NCBI GenBank assembly: GCA_016178015.1 | Contig: JACOUB010000019.1 | Coordinates: 1-64,000, forward strand | Direction of reading: 5' to 3' | Length of the DNA stretch: 64,000 nt | Source of the DNA: Methylocystis sp. | Lineage (GTDB): Bacteria > Pseudomonadota > Alphaproteobacteria > Rhizobiales > Beijerinckiaceae | Shown: positions 40,534-51,052 of the stretch, in pieces | Numbering within the stretch: position 1 is the first letter of the stretch | Layout: each line of letters opens with the position of its first letter | Position numbers and translations under genes: made by a program | The notes under the pieces: generated by a model | The model's input: the letters and a program-made list of their open reading frames with translations, nothing else | What the model was told of the DNA's origin: nothing | The model's database searches: none

Positions 40534-42360
40534 CTATTCCACCGTCACGCTCTTCGCCAGATTGCGCGGCTGATCGACGTCTTTGCCCATGAACACGGCG
40601 GCGTGATAGGCCAGCAGTTGCACCGGCACGGCATAGACGATGACCGCGAAAGCGCTTGCGATGTCGGGCAGCTCCACAAATCCGGCAAGCTCCGCCGCCG
40701 CCGCCTCGCGCGCGCGCGCCGAGCCGATGAAAATGATATGGCCGCCGCGCGCTGCGACCTCCTGCAGGTTGGAGATGGTCTTTTCCAGGGTCGCATCAGG
40801 CGGCGCCAGCACGATCACCGGCATATTGTCGTCGATGAGCGCGATCGGCCCGTGCTTCAATTCGCCGGCGGCGTAGCCTTCCGCGTGAATATAGGACAGT
40901 TCCTTGAGTTTCAGCGCGCCTTCGAGAGCCAAGGGATAAGCGACGCCGCGCCCCACGTAAAGGACGCTGGAGGCGCGGGCGATGTCATGGGCCACCGGCT
41001 CCAGCCGCGCCTCGTGGTTGAGGGCGTCGGCCATCAGCCCCGGCGTCGTGACCAGTTCGCCGACCAGGCGCTTCTCGTCCGCCTCGCTCAGCACGCCGCG
41101 CGCGCGTCCCAAGGCTATCGCGAGACAGGCGAAGACGGCGAGCTGACAGGTGAAGGCCTTGGTCGAGGCGACGCCGATTTCGGGACCGGCGAGCGTCAAC
41201 GCCAAAGTGTCGCTCTCGCGCGCGATGGTCGAGGTTTCGACATTGACGATGCCGAGAATGTGCTGGCCATGTTGCTTGGCGTAGCGCAGCGACGCCAGCG
41301 TGTCGGCGGTCTCGCCCGATTGCGAGACGACGATCGTCAGGCCGTTTTCAGGCAGCGGCGCTTCGCGATAGCGGAACTCCGACGCCACGTCGATGTCGAC
41401 GGCGAGCCGCGCCAAGCGCTCCAGCCAATAGCGCGCCGTCAGCCCGGCGTAGTAGGCGGTGCCGCAAGCGGCGATGGTGACGCGCGACAAGGTCTTGGGG
41501 TCGAAGGAAAGCTCGAACGGCAAGCGCACCGTTCCCGCCGCCAGGTCCAGATAATGCGCCAACGTGCGGCCGACGACCTCCGGCTGCTCATGGATTTCCT
41601 TGGCCATGAAATGGCGGAAATTGCCCTTGTCGACGAGGAACGAGCCGGCCAGCAGAGGCTGGCGCCGGCGCTCGACCTCGCGCCCCGCGGCGTCGTGGAA
41701 GACGACGTGCGCGCGGGTTGCGATGACCTGATCGCCCTCCTCCAGGTAGGCGATCGTGTGGGCGAAGGGGGCGAGCGCCAGCGCGTCGGAGCCAAGGTAT
41801 ACGCCTGCCGCGCCCCAGCCCACGGCAAGCGGCGACCCGCGCCGCGCCCCGATCAGGAGATCGGGTTCGGCGTTAAACAGAAAGACCAGAGCGAAGGCGC
41901 CCCTCAGGCGCGGCAGCGCCGCCGCCACCGCAGCGGCGGGGCCGGCCCCTTGGCGCATCGCCTCGGTGACGAGATGCGCGACGGCCTCCGAATCCGTCTG
42001 CGTCGCGAACACATGGCCCTTGGCGGTCAATTCCTCGCGCAGCTCACGAAAATTCTCGATGATGCCATTGTGCACCACCGCCAGCTTGTCGCTGGCGTGC
42101 GGATGCGCGTTGATCTCGGTCGGGCGGCCATGCGTCGCCCAGCGGGTGTGGCCGATGCCGATCTCGCCGGTCAGCCGCACGGCGGCGAGCTTTTCCTCGA
42201 GATTGTGCAATTTGCCGCTGGCCCGCACGCGCGTGAGCCTGCCGTCCTCGAGCGTCGCCAGGCCGGCGGAATCATAACCGCGATATTCGAGCCGCCTCAG
42301 CGCCTCGACGATGGACGAAGCAACCGGCTGGCGCCCCAGAATTCCCACAATGCCGCACAT
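40534..42360 (-). CDS. glmS: Glutamine-fructose-6-phosphate aminotransferase (isomerizing)
   Basis: MCGIVGILGRQPVASSIVEALRRLEYRGYDSAGLATLEDGRL...IGHTRWATHGRPTEINAHPH...DQPRNLAKSVTVE C-terminus. Confidence 0.97.
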   Translation of the reverse strand: MCGIVGILGRQPVASSIVEALRRLEYRGYDSAGLATLEDGRLTRVRASGKLHNLEEKLAAVRLTGEIGIGHTRWATHGRPTEINAHPHASDKLAVVHNGIIENFRELREELTAKGHVFATQTDSEAVAHLVTEAMRQGAGPAAAVAAALPRLRGAFALVFLFNAEPDLLIGARRGSPLAVGWGAAGVYLGSDALALAPFAHTIAYLEEGDQVIATRAHVVFHDAAGREVERRRQPLLAGSFLVDKGNFRHFMAKEIHEQPEVVGRTLAHYLDLAAGTVRLPFELSFDPKTLSRVTIAACGTAYYAGLTARYWLERLARLAVDIDVASEFRYREAPLPENGLTIVVSQSGETADTLASLRYAKQHGQHILGIVNVETSTIARESDTLALTLAGPEIGVASTKAFTCQLAVFACLAIALGRARGVLSEADEKRLVGELVTTPGLMADALNHEARLEPVAHDIARASSVLYVGRGVAYPLALEGALKLKELSYIHAEGYAAGELKHGPIALIDDNMPVIVLAPPDATLEKTISNLQEVAARGGHIIFIGSARAREAAAAELAGFVELPDIASAFAVIVYAVPVQLLAYHAAVFMGKDVDQPRNLAKSVTVE

Positions 42361-42386
42361 GCGCAATCTCTCCAGAGGCGCGAACT

Positions 42387-42523
42387 CCTTCTCCCACTTG
42401 TGGGAGAAGGTGGCCCGGCGTAGCCGGGTCGGATGAGGGCCGGCGCCACTATACGAGCCTATCGGCCCTCATCCGACCCTCGCTGACGCGAGGGCTGCCT
42501 TCTCCCGTTCCACGGGAGAAGGA
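42387..42523. repeat. Composite palindromic repeat, copy 5
   Basis: ccttctcccacttgtgggagaaggtggcccggcgtagccgggtcggatgaggg...ccctcatccgaccctcgctgacgcgagggctgccttctcccgttccacgggagaagg. Confidence 0.85.
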
Positions 42524-42647
42524 TTCGCGCCCAGCCGAACGGATCATTCGGATTCCATATCAGACAATCCTGCTCTAGCTTACGCAAGAACCAAACGGCA
42601 ATGCCCGCCGCGTGGGTTTCAGGCTTCCGCAACAGGCGCGGCGGAAT

Positions 42648-42959
42648 TTACTGGCGTTGCAGCATTTTGCCCGTGATTTTGCGTTTACCGTGAACGATGC
42701 GAAGCACGATCAGCGTGTTGTCGGCTTCCACGTGCCGGTAGATGACGATGTAAGGGGAAACGACGCCAATGCGAATTTTCGGCCCAAGATTGTAACGCGG
42801 CGGGCCGCTGTCGGGAAAATCGGCCAAATGTTCGTAGAGCCTCCTGAACAAGGCCCTGTATTTGAGAACCGTCGGCTTTCCCGCCTTGGCGTCGAGCTCG
42901 GCATAAATAGCAGCGGAATCTGCATCCACCGAAGTCGTGAAAACAATACGCGCCATCAT
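42648..42959 (-). CDS. ParE/RelE-superfamily toxin
   Basis: MMARIVFTTSVDADSAAIYAELDAKAGKPTVLKYRALFRRLYEHLADFPDSGPPRYNLGPKIRIGVVSPYIVIYRHVEADNTLIVLRIVHGKRKI. Confidence 0.85.
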   Translation of the reverse strand: MMARIVFTTSVDADSAAIYAELDAKAGKPTVLKYRALFRRLYEHLADFPDSGPPRYNLGPKIRIGVVSPYIVIYRHVEADNTLIVLRIVHGKRKITGKMLQRQ

Positions 42960-43213
42960 TTCATGGCGGCTACGCGCGCATCGTTGCGAGCTTCATGCTC
43001 CTCGAGGGTCATCACGTCGCCACGCGCAACCTCGGCAAGAGCTTCGTCAACATAAGGCTTGGCCCAGGCCAAATCGTCGCCATCCTCGGCGGCGCGCTCG
43101 ACAATCCGTTCGTCGACGAGTCGGCGCACGGCCTCTTGAATCGTGGGGAATTCCCCCCGGGCGACGTGGACGGCAAGCCATGCTTGCTGTCCAGGCGTGA
43201 GCGTGATTTTCAT
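42956..43213 (-). CDS. ParD-like antitoxin
   Basis: MKITLTPGQQAWLAVHVARGEFPTIQEAVRRLVDERI; overlaps toxin start by 4 nt. Confidence 0.82.
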   Translation of the reverse strand: MKITLTPGQQAWLAVHVARGEFPTIQEAVRRLVDERIVERAAEDGDDLAWAKPYVDEALAEVARGDVMTLEEHEARNDARVAAMK

Positions 43214-43404
43214 GGCGACACTATAACATCAGACCGAAGGAATTCATAGTGAATCCAAGCCTCCTGCATGAGCCGTCGCCGAATTGCGTTGGCGGCAAAG
43301 GCGCGTGAACGCCCAAAATCGCGTAGCGCTCAATATGGAGTGTAAGTGGCTAAATCCACTGGATGAGCCACCTGGCCTTTGTCAACAATGTCTGTTTCTC
43401 TAGT

Positions 43405-44106
43405 TTACTGTCTGCGTTCGCCAAGCACGGTCGCCGCAATGCGCTGTAAAACCTCATATCGCGTCAGGGCGCGTTCAACTTGCTGCTGCAGGGCGAGAAG
43501 GTCTTCCTTCGTCTTGCTCCTCAAATGAGCGTAAACGGGCGACGCCAAGACGTCGTCCTCCGCGAGCGCTTCGCCGTGTCGCATCGCAAGTCTTCGTTTG
43601 ATCTGCTTCAAGCCCGAGCGCTGAAGCTCCGCGAGTTTTTTGCGCTGTTCCATATAAAGCGTCAGCTGTTCGGTGGACTTGCCACGCGCATACTCAACAG
43701 CGGCCGGATAGAATTGATTTCCGATCTCCTCATCGGTCTTCATCAAATTTAAGATTTCCTGATCCTCGATGATGACGTTGCACAGCCTGACGCATTCGTT
43801 GCAGACGAAAATTGGCGGCGGACCGGCGATTATCGCCTCTACCTCGTGCTGAGTCTTGCCGCAAAACGAGCAGGAGACCGTGGTCTTTTGCGCTGCGTCG
43901 GGTATCCCGGAGGGGGAAAACGTGCGTCCGCCGCGTTCACGCGGTTCTGCCGCTTCGATCTTGGCGGATAGAATGTTCCAATTCTCATTGCCGAACGCCT
44001 TGGCGATCAGTTCCAGGCATTCGCTGTGAGTGCTTTCGACGGCCTTCGCCTTAAGCGCATCGCGCAGGCTATGCGCCATCGCTTTCGCATCGCGGAAATC
44101 GCGCAT
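43405..44106 (-). CDS. ClpX C4-type zinc-finger protein with N-terminal glyoxalase-associated-like domain; no AAA+ module
   Basis: [50 protein letters not shown] plus [38 protein letters not shown]. Confidence 0.75.
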   Translation of the reverse strand: MRDFRDAKAMAHSLRDALKAKAVESTHSECLELIAKAFGNENWNILSAKIEAAEPRERGGRTFSPSGIPDAAQKTTVSCSFCGKTQHEVEAIIAGPPPIFVCNECVRLCNVIIEDQEILNLMKTDEEIGNQFYPAAVEYARGKSTEQLTLYMEQRKKLAELQRSGLKQIKRRLAMRHGEALAEDDVLASPVYAHLRSKTKEDLLALQQQVERALTRYEVLQRIAATVLGERRQ

Positions 44107-44386
44107 GAGAGCGCCTCTTCATCGGCGAACGGAAAAGATCGGGGCCTGCGTTGCCGACCCGTTCGCCAATGGCGAGGGAAGGGAGACAAATTGATACGTT
44201 CGCCATCCCCGAAGGGTGCAAGCGGCGGGTGTATCGACCCTCGTACAAAATTTGGCGCCCGGCTGTGCGTTTTGTCAACCGAAAACGATGCCCGCGGAGC
44301 TAGCCGTTCCACGCGTCCATTTGGCTGAGTTGGAATAACTCACTTCTTTGCCGTAAGCTCCGTCGCGCCGCGGCTTTCCGCGCGGA

Positions 44387-45760
44387 TCAGATCGCCCCGT
44401 CCTTCTTCGCCTTCTGGCTTTCGCGGAACCTCGCCGCCCAGCCGGATCTTTCAACCTGACGCCCGCGCCCCAGCGCCAACGCGTCCGGCCCGACATCCCT
44501 TGTGATGACCGACCCGGACCCGACATAGGCGCGATCGCCGATCTTGACCGGCGCCACCAGCGCCGAATTGGAGCCGATGAACGCCCCTTCGCCGATCACC
44601 GTGCGGTATTTGAAGAATCCGTCGTAATTGCAGGTGATCGTGCCCGCGCCGATATTGGCGCCGGCGCCGATCGTCGCGTCGCCGATATAGGTCAAGTGGT
44701 TGACCTTGGCGCCCTCGCCCACGTCGGCGGCCTTGATCTCCACGAAGTTGCCGACGCGCGCCGTCGCCGCGAGATTCGCGCCAGGGCGCAAGCGCGCGAA
44801 CGGGCCGACCTTTGCATTGAACCCAATGGTCGCGCCTTCAAGATGCGAGAAGGAACGAATGAGCGCGCCGTTGGCGATCTCGACGCCTGGCCCGATGACG
44901 ACATGGGGTTCGATGACGACGTCGCGGCCGATTTTCGTGTCGGCCGACAGGAAGATCGTGTCGGGCGCGACCAGCGTGGCGCCGGCGAGCATCGCCGCGC
45001 GCCGCAACCGCTGCTGCGCCAGCGCCTCGGCCTGCGCCAGCTGGACGCGATCGTTGACGCCGAGCGCTTCGTCTTCGTCGGCGAGCACGACGCGCGTCGC
45101 CAACCCGCGCTCGGCGGCCAGGCCGACGATGTCGGTGAGATAATATTCGCCCTTGGCGTTGCTGGCGCCGACGGCGTCGAGGAGCTCGAGGGCGCGGCGG
45201 CCGTCGATCGCCATCAGACCGGCGTTGCAAAGACGCAAGCGGCGCTCCTCGTCGCTCGCGTCTTTTTCCTCGCGAATGGCGACAAGACGCCCGCGGCCGT
45301 CGACGATGAGCCGCCCATAGCCGTGCGGATCGCGCGCCGTGAAACCGAGCGCGACGACGCCCGTCCCGCCCGCAAGCCCGTCGCACAGCGCCGCGATCGT
45401 CGCTGGCCGCACCAGCGGCGTATCGGCGAACAGCACCAACAATTGGTCGAAACCGGCTGCGATGGCGGCGCGCGCCGCCAACACGGCATGGGCCGTGCCG
45501 AGCCGCCGCTGTTGCACGAACACCCGGGCGTCTGGGCGAAGCCTTTGAACTTCCTGACGGACCTCATCGGCCTCCGGGCCGACGACGACGGCGAACGCGT
45601 CGATCCCCGCCGCGGCGACGCTCGCCAGCATATGCGCCAGCATCGAACGCCCGGCGATCTCGTGCAGAACCTTGGGCCGCACGGATTTCATGCGCGTGCC
45701 CTCGCCGGCCGCGAGGACGACGGCGAGTGCGTTGCGGCGCGTCGGATCGCCTGTTGGCAT
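44387..45760 (-). CDS. glmU: Bifunctional GlcNAc-1-P uridyltransferase / glucosamine-1-phosphate acetyltransferase
   Basis: [37 protein letters not shown]...[81 protein letters not shown]. Confidence 0.95.
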   Translation of the reverse strand: MPTGDPTRRNALAVVLAAGEGTRMKSVRPKVLHEIAGRSMLAHMLASVAAAGIDAFAVVVGPEADEVRQEVQRLRPDARVFVQQRRLGTAHAVLAARAAIAAGFDQLLVLFADTPLVRPATIAALCDGLAGGTGVVALGFTARDPHGYGRLIVDGRGRLVAIREEKDASDEERRLRLCNAGLMAIDGRRALELLDAVGASNAKGEYYLTDIVGLAAERGLATRVVLADEDEALGVNDRVQLAQAEALAQQRLRRAAMLAGATLVAPDTIFLSADTKIGRDVVIEPHVVIGPGVEIANGALIRSFSHLEGATIGFNAKVGPFARLRPGANLAATARVGNFVEIKAADVGEGAKVNHLTYIGDATIGAGANIGAGTITCNYDGFFKYRTVIGEGAFIGSNSALVAPVKIGDRAYVGSGSVITRDVGPDALALGRGRQVERSGWAARFRESQKAKKDGAI

Positions 45761-45965
45761 TGTTGCAATCAGCCTTTCGACCATGCGGGCGCGGCAAAAC
45801 GGCGCCACGATTGTGAGGTTCTTGGCAGATTCGAGCGCCTCAGGGCAAGCTCGCCGTGGAAGACAACAAAAAATGTCAAGAAATGCGTTCCGGCCGCTGA
45901 CCTTTCAGGTATAGAAAGCCAATATTCAATAGCCGTGGCCTCATCGTCCCTCGCCCTGGTCGCTC

Positions 45966-47486
45966 ATGTTCCGACGTAGAGATGTGTTGAAGACGGCAAT
46001 GGGCGCGATCGCCGCCGGATTTTCCCCTGGCGGGGCCCTCGCCGAAAACGCCCCCCCGCCGCCGCCATTCACCCAAGCTTTGTTGTTGGACTTGGCCCGC
46101 ACGCTGGCCCGCCGTCCGTTTGTCGCCCCCCCGACCGACCTGCACGACCCGTTCGCGAACTTGAACTACGAGCAATATGTCTCCATCAAGACCAAACCGG
46201 GCGCCGCCATCTGGGCCGGAGAGAACCGGGGATTCGCCATCGAGCCGTTGCACCGCGGCTTCATCTTCGCCAACCCGGTAGACATTTACATTGTCGAGAA
46301 CGGAGCGGCGAACCGAATAGCCTACGATCAATCGAACTTCGACTACGGTTCGGTGAAAGTCCCTGAAAAACTGCCGGACCTCGGTTTTTCCGGGTTTCGC
46401 GTCATACGTGCGCAAGATGGCGGCGGGAGCGGCGAACTCGCCATGTTCCAAGGCGCGAGCTTCTACCGGGCGATCGCCTACGGCCAGTATCCCGGCGTCA
46501 CCGCGCGCGGCCTCGCCATTCGCACGGCCGACCCGCGCGGCGAGGAATTCCCGGTCTTTCGCAGCTTCTGGATCGAGAGGCCGGCGCGCGCCGACAATGC
46601 GCTCGTCATCCATGCCCTCCTCGATTCGGCCAGCGCCACAGGCGCCTATCGTTTCACGTTGCGGCCCGGCGAAGCGACGATCATCGACGTCGAGCTGACA
46701 CTGATCGCTCGCGTCGCCATTGATCATTTTGGCGTCGCCGGATTGACCGCGGCTTCGTTGTTTACGCCGCTCGACCACCGACGCACCGACGACGTTCGGT
46801 CGGCCGTCGCCGAGACCAATGGCCTTCAAATGCTCACCGGCAAGGACGAGTGGCTCTGGCGTCCGGTCTCCAACCGCGACACGTTGCAAATCTCGGCGTT
46901 CGTCGACGCCAGTCCGAAAGGCTTCGGCTTCCTCATGCGCGAGCGCGACATCGACGCCTATCAGGACGACGACCAGCATTGGGAACGACGCCCCTCGCTG
47001 TGGATTGAACCATTCGGGGACTGGGGAGAAGGCGCGGTGCAGCTCGTCGAAATCCCATCAGAATCGGAGATCAACGAGAATATCGTCGCCTATTGGAGGC
47101 CCAAGGCGCCCCTAGCGGCCGGCGCGGAAGCGAAATTCGCCTATCGCCAGTTCTGGTGCTGGAGCCCCCCGGCGCGCTCGCCGCTCGCCGTCGCGCGCGA
47201 GGCGCGCGGCGGGCGCTCTCCAATGCCCAAGCTTCGCCGCTTTGTGGTCGTTTTTACAGGCGATATTCTGGCCGACCCGCAACGAACCGCCAATCTCAAA
47301 GCCGCCGTGACGACGTCGCCCGGAACGGCCACCAACATTCGCACGTTTTGCAATCCGCAGGCCAAGACGTGCCGCGTCGTTTTCGACGTCGACCTTGCCG
47401 GCGAGATTTTTTGCGAGCTTCGGCTCGTCCTCCAGTCGGGCGACGATCCGATCAGCGAAACCTGGCTTTATCGATGGACGTCGTAA
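45966..47486 (+). CDS. opgG: Periplasmic glucan biosynthesis protein
   Basis: FANLNYEQYVSIKTKPGAAIWAGENRGFAIEPLHRGFIF...FPVFRSFWIERPARADNALVIHALLDS...FLMRERDIDAYQDDDQHWERRPSLWIEPFGDWGEGAVQLVEIPSESEINENIVAYWRPK. Confidence 0.92.
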   Translation: MFRRRDVLKTAMGAIAAGFSPGGALAENAPPPPPFTQALLLDLARTLARRPFVAPPTDLHDPFANLNYEQYVSIKTKPGAAIWAGENRGFAIEPLHRGFIFANPVDIYIVENGAANRIAYDQSNFDYGSVKVPEKLPDLGFSGFRVIRAQDGGGSGELAMFQGASFYRAIAYGQYPGVTARGLAIRTADPRGEEFPVFRSFWIERPARADNALVIHALLDSASATGAYRFTLRPGEATIIDVELTLIARVAIDHFGVAGLTAASLFTPLDHRRTDDVRSAVAETNGLQMLTGKDEWLWRPVSNRDTLQISAFVDASPKGFGFLMRERDIDAYQDDDQHWERRPSLWIEPFGDWGEGAVQLVEIPSESEINENIVAYWRPKAPLAAGAEAKFAYRQFWCWSPPARSPLAVAREARGGRSPMPKLRRFVVVFTGDILADPQRTANLKAAVTTSPGTATNIRTFCNPQAKTCRVVFDVDLAGEIFCELRLVLQSGDDPISETWLYRWTS

Positions 47487-49723
47487 ATCTCACGCTGATC
47501 GACATCGCGCCGCGCGACCATCAAGCGGCGGGACCCGCTCGAGAGCTTGGCTGCGCCGACCCAACGCCGGCCGAGAGCCCGCTGTCGATGCCCACGCAGA
47601 CGCTGTTTCGCTTCGATGCGCGCGACCGACGCCGCTGGGCCGCGCCGCATCTCGCCCGGACGCCATGGCTGGCGCGCCTCGTCACCTTCGGCGGCGGGCT
47701 GGCGCTGGCCGCCTATGGCGGCCACGAAATGTACAAGGTCATCGACGTCGGCGGCGTGACGACGCTCAAATGGGCTCTGCTCGTGCTGTTTGTGTTGAAT
47801 TTCTCGTGGATTGCGCTCTCCTTCGCGAGCTGCGTCGTCGGCTTCCTGGCGCTGCTGCGCAGCCGCCGGCCGCCGCCGCCGCCAGCGAGCCTCACGGCCA
47901 GGACGGCCGTCGTCATGCCGATCTACAACGAAACCTCAAGCAGAGTGTTCGGGGCGTTGCAGGCGATCTTCGAGGATGTGGAGGCGACGGGCCTCGGCGC
48001 GCATTTCGATTGGTTCTTGTTGTCCGACACCACCAACCCCGACATCTGGATCGCGGAAGAGCGCGCCTTCGCCGCGATCAGGCGGCGTCTCGGTCCTGCG
48101 GCGCGCGTCTATTACCGCCGCCGTGAGAAGAACACGAGCCGCAAGGCCGGCAACATCGCCGATTTCGTCTCCCGTTGGGGCGGCGCCTATGCGCATATGG
48201 TCGTCCTCGACGCGGACAGCCTGATGGCCGGCGCAACGATCGTCCAGCTCGCGGCGGCGATGGAGCAAGACCCCGACGCCGGCATTATCCAGACCCTGCC
48301 GCTCGTCATCAACCGCAACACGCTGTTCGCCCGCGTCCAGCAGTTCGCGGCCCGCATTTACGGTCCGGTGATCGCCGCCGGTCTGTCCGCATGGATGGGC
48401 CGCGACGGCAATTATTGGGGCCACAACGCCATCATCCGCACGGCGGCCTTCGCCAGCCATTGCGGCCTCCCCACCCTTAACGGCCGGCCGCCGTTCGGCG
48501 GGCACATTCTCAGTCACGACTTCGTCGAGGCCGCGCTGATCCGGCGCGCCGGCTACGCAGTCTATATTATCCCGACGCTTCGAGGTTCTTACGAGGAGAG
48601 CCCGCCTTCGCTGATCGACCTGTCGGTGCGCGACCGGCGCTGGTGTCAAGGCAATCTCCAGCACATCCGAGTGCTCTTCGCGCACGGCTTCCATTTGGCG
48701 TCGCGCCAGCACTTCCTCACCGGCATCTTCGGCTATCTCACGTCGCCCCTGTGGCTGGCCCAATTGCTGGTCGGCATCGCGCTCGTTTTCCAGGCGAGCT
48801 ATTTCCGGCCCGAATATTTCACCAGCCAATTCACGCTGTTTCCGATATGGCCGCGGTTCGACGCGGAACGCTCGCTGGATTTGTTCGCTCTCACCATGGG
48901 CATTCTGCTCGCCCCGAAAGTGTTCGGACTGATCATCGCCATGATCGACGGCGAGACGCGGCGCGGATCCGGCGGCGTCTTCATGTTGCTCGTTTCGTTC
49001 CTGTTTGAAATCGTCATGTCGGCGCTGCTGGCGCCGATCATGATGCTCATTCAGACCGGACATGTCGCGCACATATTGTTCGGCTTCGACACGGGATGGG
49101 ATCCGCAGCGGCGCGACGACGGCTCCGTGCCGTTCAAAGCCATCGTCAGGCGACATCGCTCGCATGTGGCCATGGGCGCGCTCAGTCTCATCGCCGGCCT
49201 GCTGATCTCGCCATCGCTGGTGGCGTGGATGTCCCCGACCATCGCCGGCCTCATTCTGGCGATCGGCATTTCCTGGGCGACGAGCCAGCGTTGGTTCGGC
49301 CTCGTGTTCCGCAGAGCCGGCGTTCTGGTGACGCCCGAGGAAACGACCACGCCGCGCATCGCCAGGCGCGCCAATGCGCTGTCGCGCATTTTGGCCAGAG
49401 CCGGCGAGGACACGGCGAGCGGGCTCGAGGCGATTCACGCCAATCCCGAGCTGCGCGCCATGCACGAAAGCTGGTTGCCGCCGCACCAACCGCGCCAGCG
49501 CGGTCAGATCACCAGCGACCGCGCCGTCGCCGAGGCCAAGCTCGCCGACGCGGAGACCATCGAGGACGCCATTGCCTGGCTCAGCCGCGGCGAACGCTTG
49601 GTTGTGTTGAGCGACCGCGCGCTCATCGCCATGCTGGCGCGACTCCCGCATCGCGGCGCCGGGGAGCGGGCGCCAGAACCAGGATCGCGAGACGCCGCCA
49701 AGGCGGAACGGCTGGCGAGCTGA
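47474..49723 (+). CDS. opgH: Glucans biosynthesis glucosyltransferase
   Basis: TAVVMPIYNETSSRVFGALQAIFEDVEATG...EKNTSRKAGNIADFVSRWGGAYAHMVVLDADSLMAG...GPVIAAGLSAWMGRDGNYWGHNAIIRT...LSHDFVEAALIRRAGYAVYIIP. Start could instead be 47588. Confidence 0.92.
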   Translation: MDVVNLTLIDIAPRDHQAAGPARELGCADPTPAESPLSMPTQTLFRFDARDRRRWAAPHLARTPWLARLVTFGGGLALAAYGGHEMYKVIDVGGVTTLKWALLVLFVLNFSWIALSFASCVVGFLALLRSRRPPPPPASLTARTAVVMPIYNETSSRVFGALQAIFEDVEATGLGAHFDWFLLSDTTNPDIWIAEERAFAAIRRRLGPAARVYYRRREKNTSRKAGNIADFVSRWGGAYAHMVVLDADSLMAGATIVQLAAAMEQDPDAGIIQTLPLVINRNTLFARVQQFAARIYGPVIAAGLSAWMGRDGNYWGHNAIIRTAAFASHCGLPTLNGRPPFGGHILSHDFVEAALIRRAGYAVYIIPTLRGSYEESPPSLIDLSVRDRRWCQGNLQHIRVLFAHGFHLASRQHFLTGIFGYLTSPLWLAQLLVGIALVFQASYFRPEYFTSQFTLFPIWPRFDAERSLDLFALTMGILLAPKVFGLIIAMIDGETRRGSGGVFMLLVSFLFEIVMSALLAPIMMLIQTGHVAHILFGFDTGWDPQRRDDGSVPFKAIVRRHRSHVAMGALSLIAGLLISPSLVAWMSPTIAGLILAIGISWATSQRWFGLVFRRAGVLVTPEETTTPRIARRANALSRILARAGEDTASGLEAIHANPELRAMHESWLPPHQPRQRGQITSDRAVAEAKLADAETIEDAIAWLSRGERLVVLSDRALIAMLARLPHRGAGERAPEPGSRDAAKAERLAS

Positions 49724-49824
49724 AAAGGCGGACCGGCCACGGCGAGCGCCATTGAAAAGTCCATATGACTTCCATTATTTCTTCCTTCTCTCGTTTGTCA
49801 CAGCGCGCGAGGCGCCGCATCCGC

Positions 49825-50046
49825 ATGAACCGGTTCGAACGACATCCCCAGGGCGCGGCGGAGGCCGAGGTGGAATACCTCGACGGCGAGTTCCGCGTGC
49901 GCCGTCCCGGCGCCTTTGTGCGCTGCGCGGCGACCGGCGAGCCGATTCCGCTCGAGGAGTTGCGCTACTGGAACGTTGACCTGCAAGAGCCTTACAGCGG
50001 CCCGCACGCCAAGCTGCTGCGGCTGGGGATCAAGCGCCGCGACTGA
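49825..50046 (+). CDS. DUF2093 domain-containing protein
   Basis: MNRFERHPQGAAEAEVEYLDGEFRVRRPGAFVRCAATGEPIPLEELRYWNVDLQEPYSGPHAKLLRL. Confidence 0.85.
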   Translation: MNRFERHPQGAAEAEVEYLDGEFRVRRPGAFVRCAATGEPIPLEELRYWNVDLQEPYSGPHAKLLRLGIKRRD

Positions 50047-51052
50047 GCCGGGCGCGCTTCAACGCGTTGACCAAAGCCGTTGCAAGTCGCGCCGGATCGT
50101 CGACGACGAGCTCCACCGGCAAGACCTCGATTGCGGCCTCGCGCGCGGCCGAAGCGTCGATGCGCGCCGCGTCCTTCTCGGTGGCGACCAGCCGCGCGCC
50201 CAACCGGCCCGCTTCCTGGCGCAGCGCGGCGATCTCACGCGCGGTGAAGACGTGATGATCGGCAAACCAGCGGGCGCCGACGACGTCGGCGCCGATCTCG
50301 CGCAGGGTCGCTAAGAATTTAGCGGGCCGAGCAATGCCTGCGAAGGCGAATATCTTGTTGCCGGCGATCCGCGCGGCGGCGCGGGCGTCGGGCTGCGCCC
50401 GCGCCGAAAACGACAGCTTGCCGGCAGCCCGCGCGAGATGCGCAATCGCCTCGCTCGCCGGGCCCTGACCGATCGTCAGAACGGCGTCGATCGCCGCGAT
50501 CTGTTGGGGTAACGGCGCGCGTAACGGCCCCGCCGGTAGGCACAGCCCATTGCCGACGCCGTATGGCGCGTCGACGACGGCCAAGGCGAAATCAAACTCG
50601 AGGCGGCGGCTCTGCAGCCCGTCGTCGAGCAGCAGCACGGACGCCCCGATGTCTCGCGCCGATCTGGCTCCCTTCACCCGGTCGGCGGCGACGATCGTCG
50701 GGGCGAGGTGGGCCAGCAACAGCGCCTCGTCGCCCGCCTCTTGCGCGCCGTGGCGGGCGCGATCGACGACGAAGGGCTCCACGAGAGCGCGGCGGCGCCG
50801 TCCAGCCCCTCGCGTCAAAAACGCCGGCCGTTCGCCCATTCCCTGGAGCAGGGCCGCCGCCGCCAACGCGGCCGGCGTCTTGCCGTCGCCCCCCGCGGTG
50901 AAGCCGCCGATGCAGATGGTCGGCAATCCGGCGCGGACCCCTCGCCGCGCCATGCGGGCGGCGGCCACGGCGCCGTAGACCGAGCCCAAGGGCGCCAGAA
51001 CTAACGCGGCCGGCCCCGCCGGCAAGCGGCGCCAAAAGTCAGGTGCGCGCAT
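50030..51052 (-). CDS. lpxK: Tetraacyldisaccharide 4'-kinase
   Basis: MRAPDFWRR...LAPLGSVYGAVAAARMARRGVRAGLPTICIGGFTAGGDGKTPAALAAAALL...LLLDDGLQSRRLEFDFALAVVDAPYGVGNGLCLPAGPLRAPL. Confidence 0.93.
   Translation of the reverse strand: MRAPDFWRRLPAGPAALVLAPLGSVYGAVAAARMARRGVRAGLPTICIGGFTAGGDGKTPAALAAAALLQGMGERPAFLTRGAGRRRRALVEPFVVDRARHGAQEAGDEALLLAHLAPTIVAADRVKGARSARDIGASVLLLDDGLQSRRLEFDFALAVVDAPYGVGNGLCLPAGPLRAPLPQQIAAIDAVLTIGQGPASEAIAHLARAAGKLSFSARAQPDARAAARIAGNKIFAFAGIARPAKFLATLREIGADVVGARWFADHHVFTAREIAALRQEAGRLGARLVATEKDAARIDASAAREAAIEVLPVELVVDDPARLATALVNALKRARLSRGA

Noticed and set aside
39661-42423. 920-aa plus-strand ORF
   Set aside because: Antisense to glmS and DUF692 genes; Arg/His/Gly-rich shadow ORF of high-GC coding DNA with no family features.
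47936-49651. 571-aa minus-strand ORF
   Set aside because: Antisense to opgH, low-complexity shadow translation.
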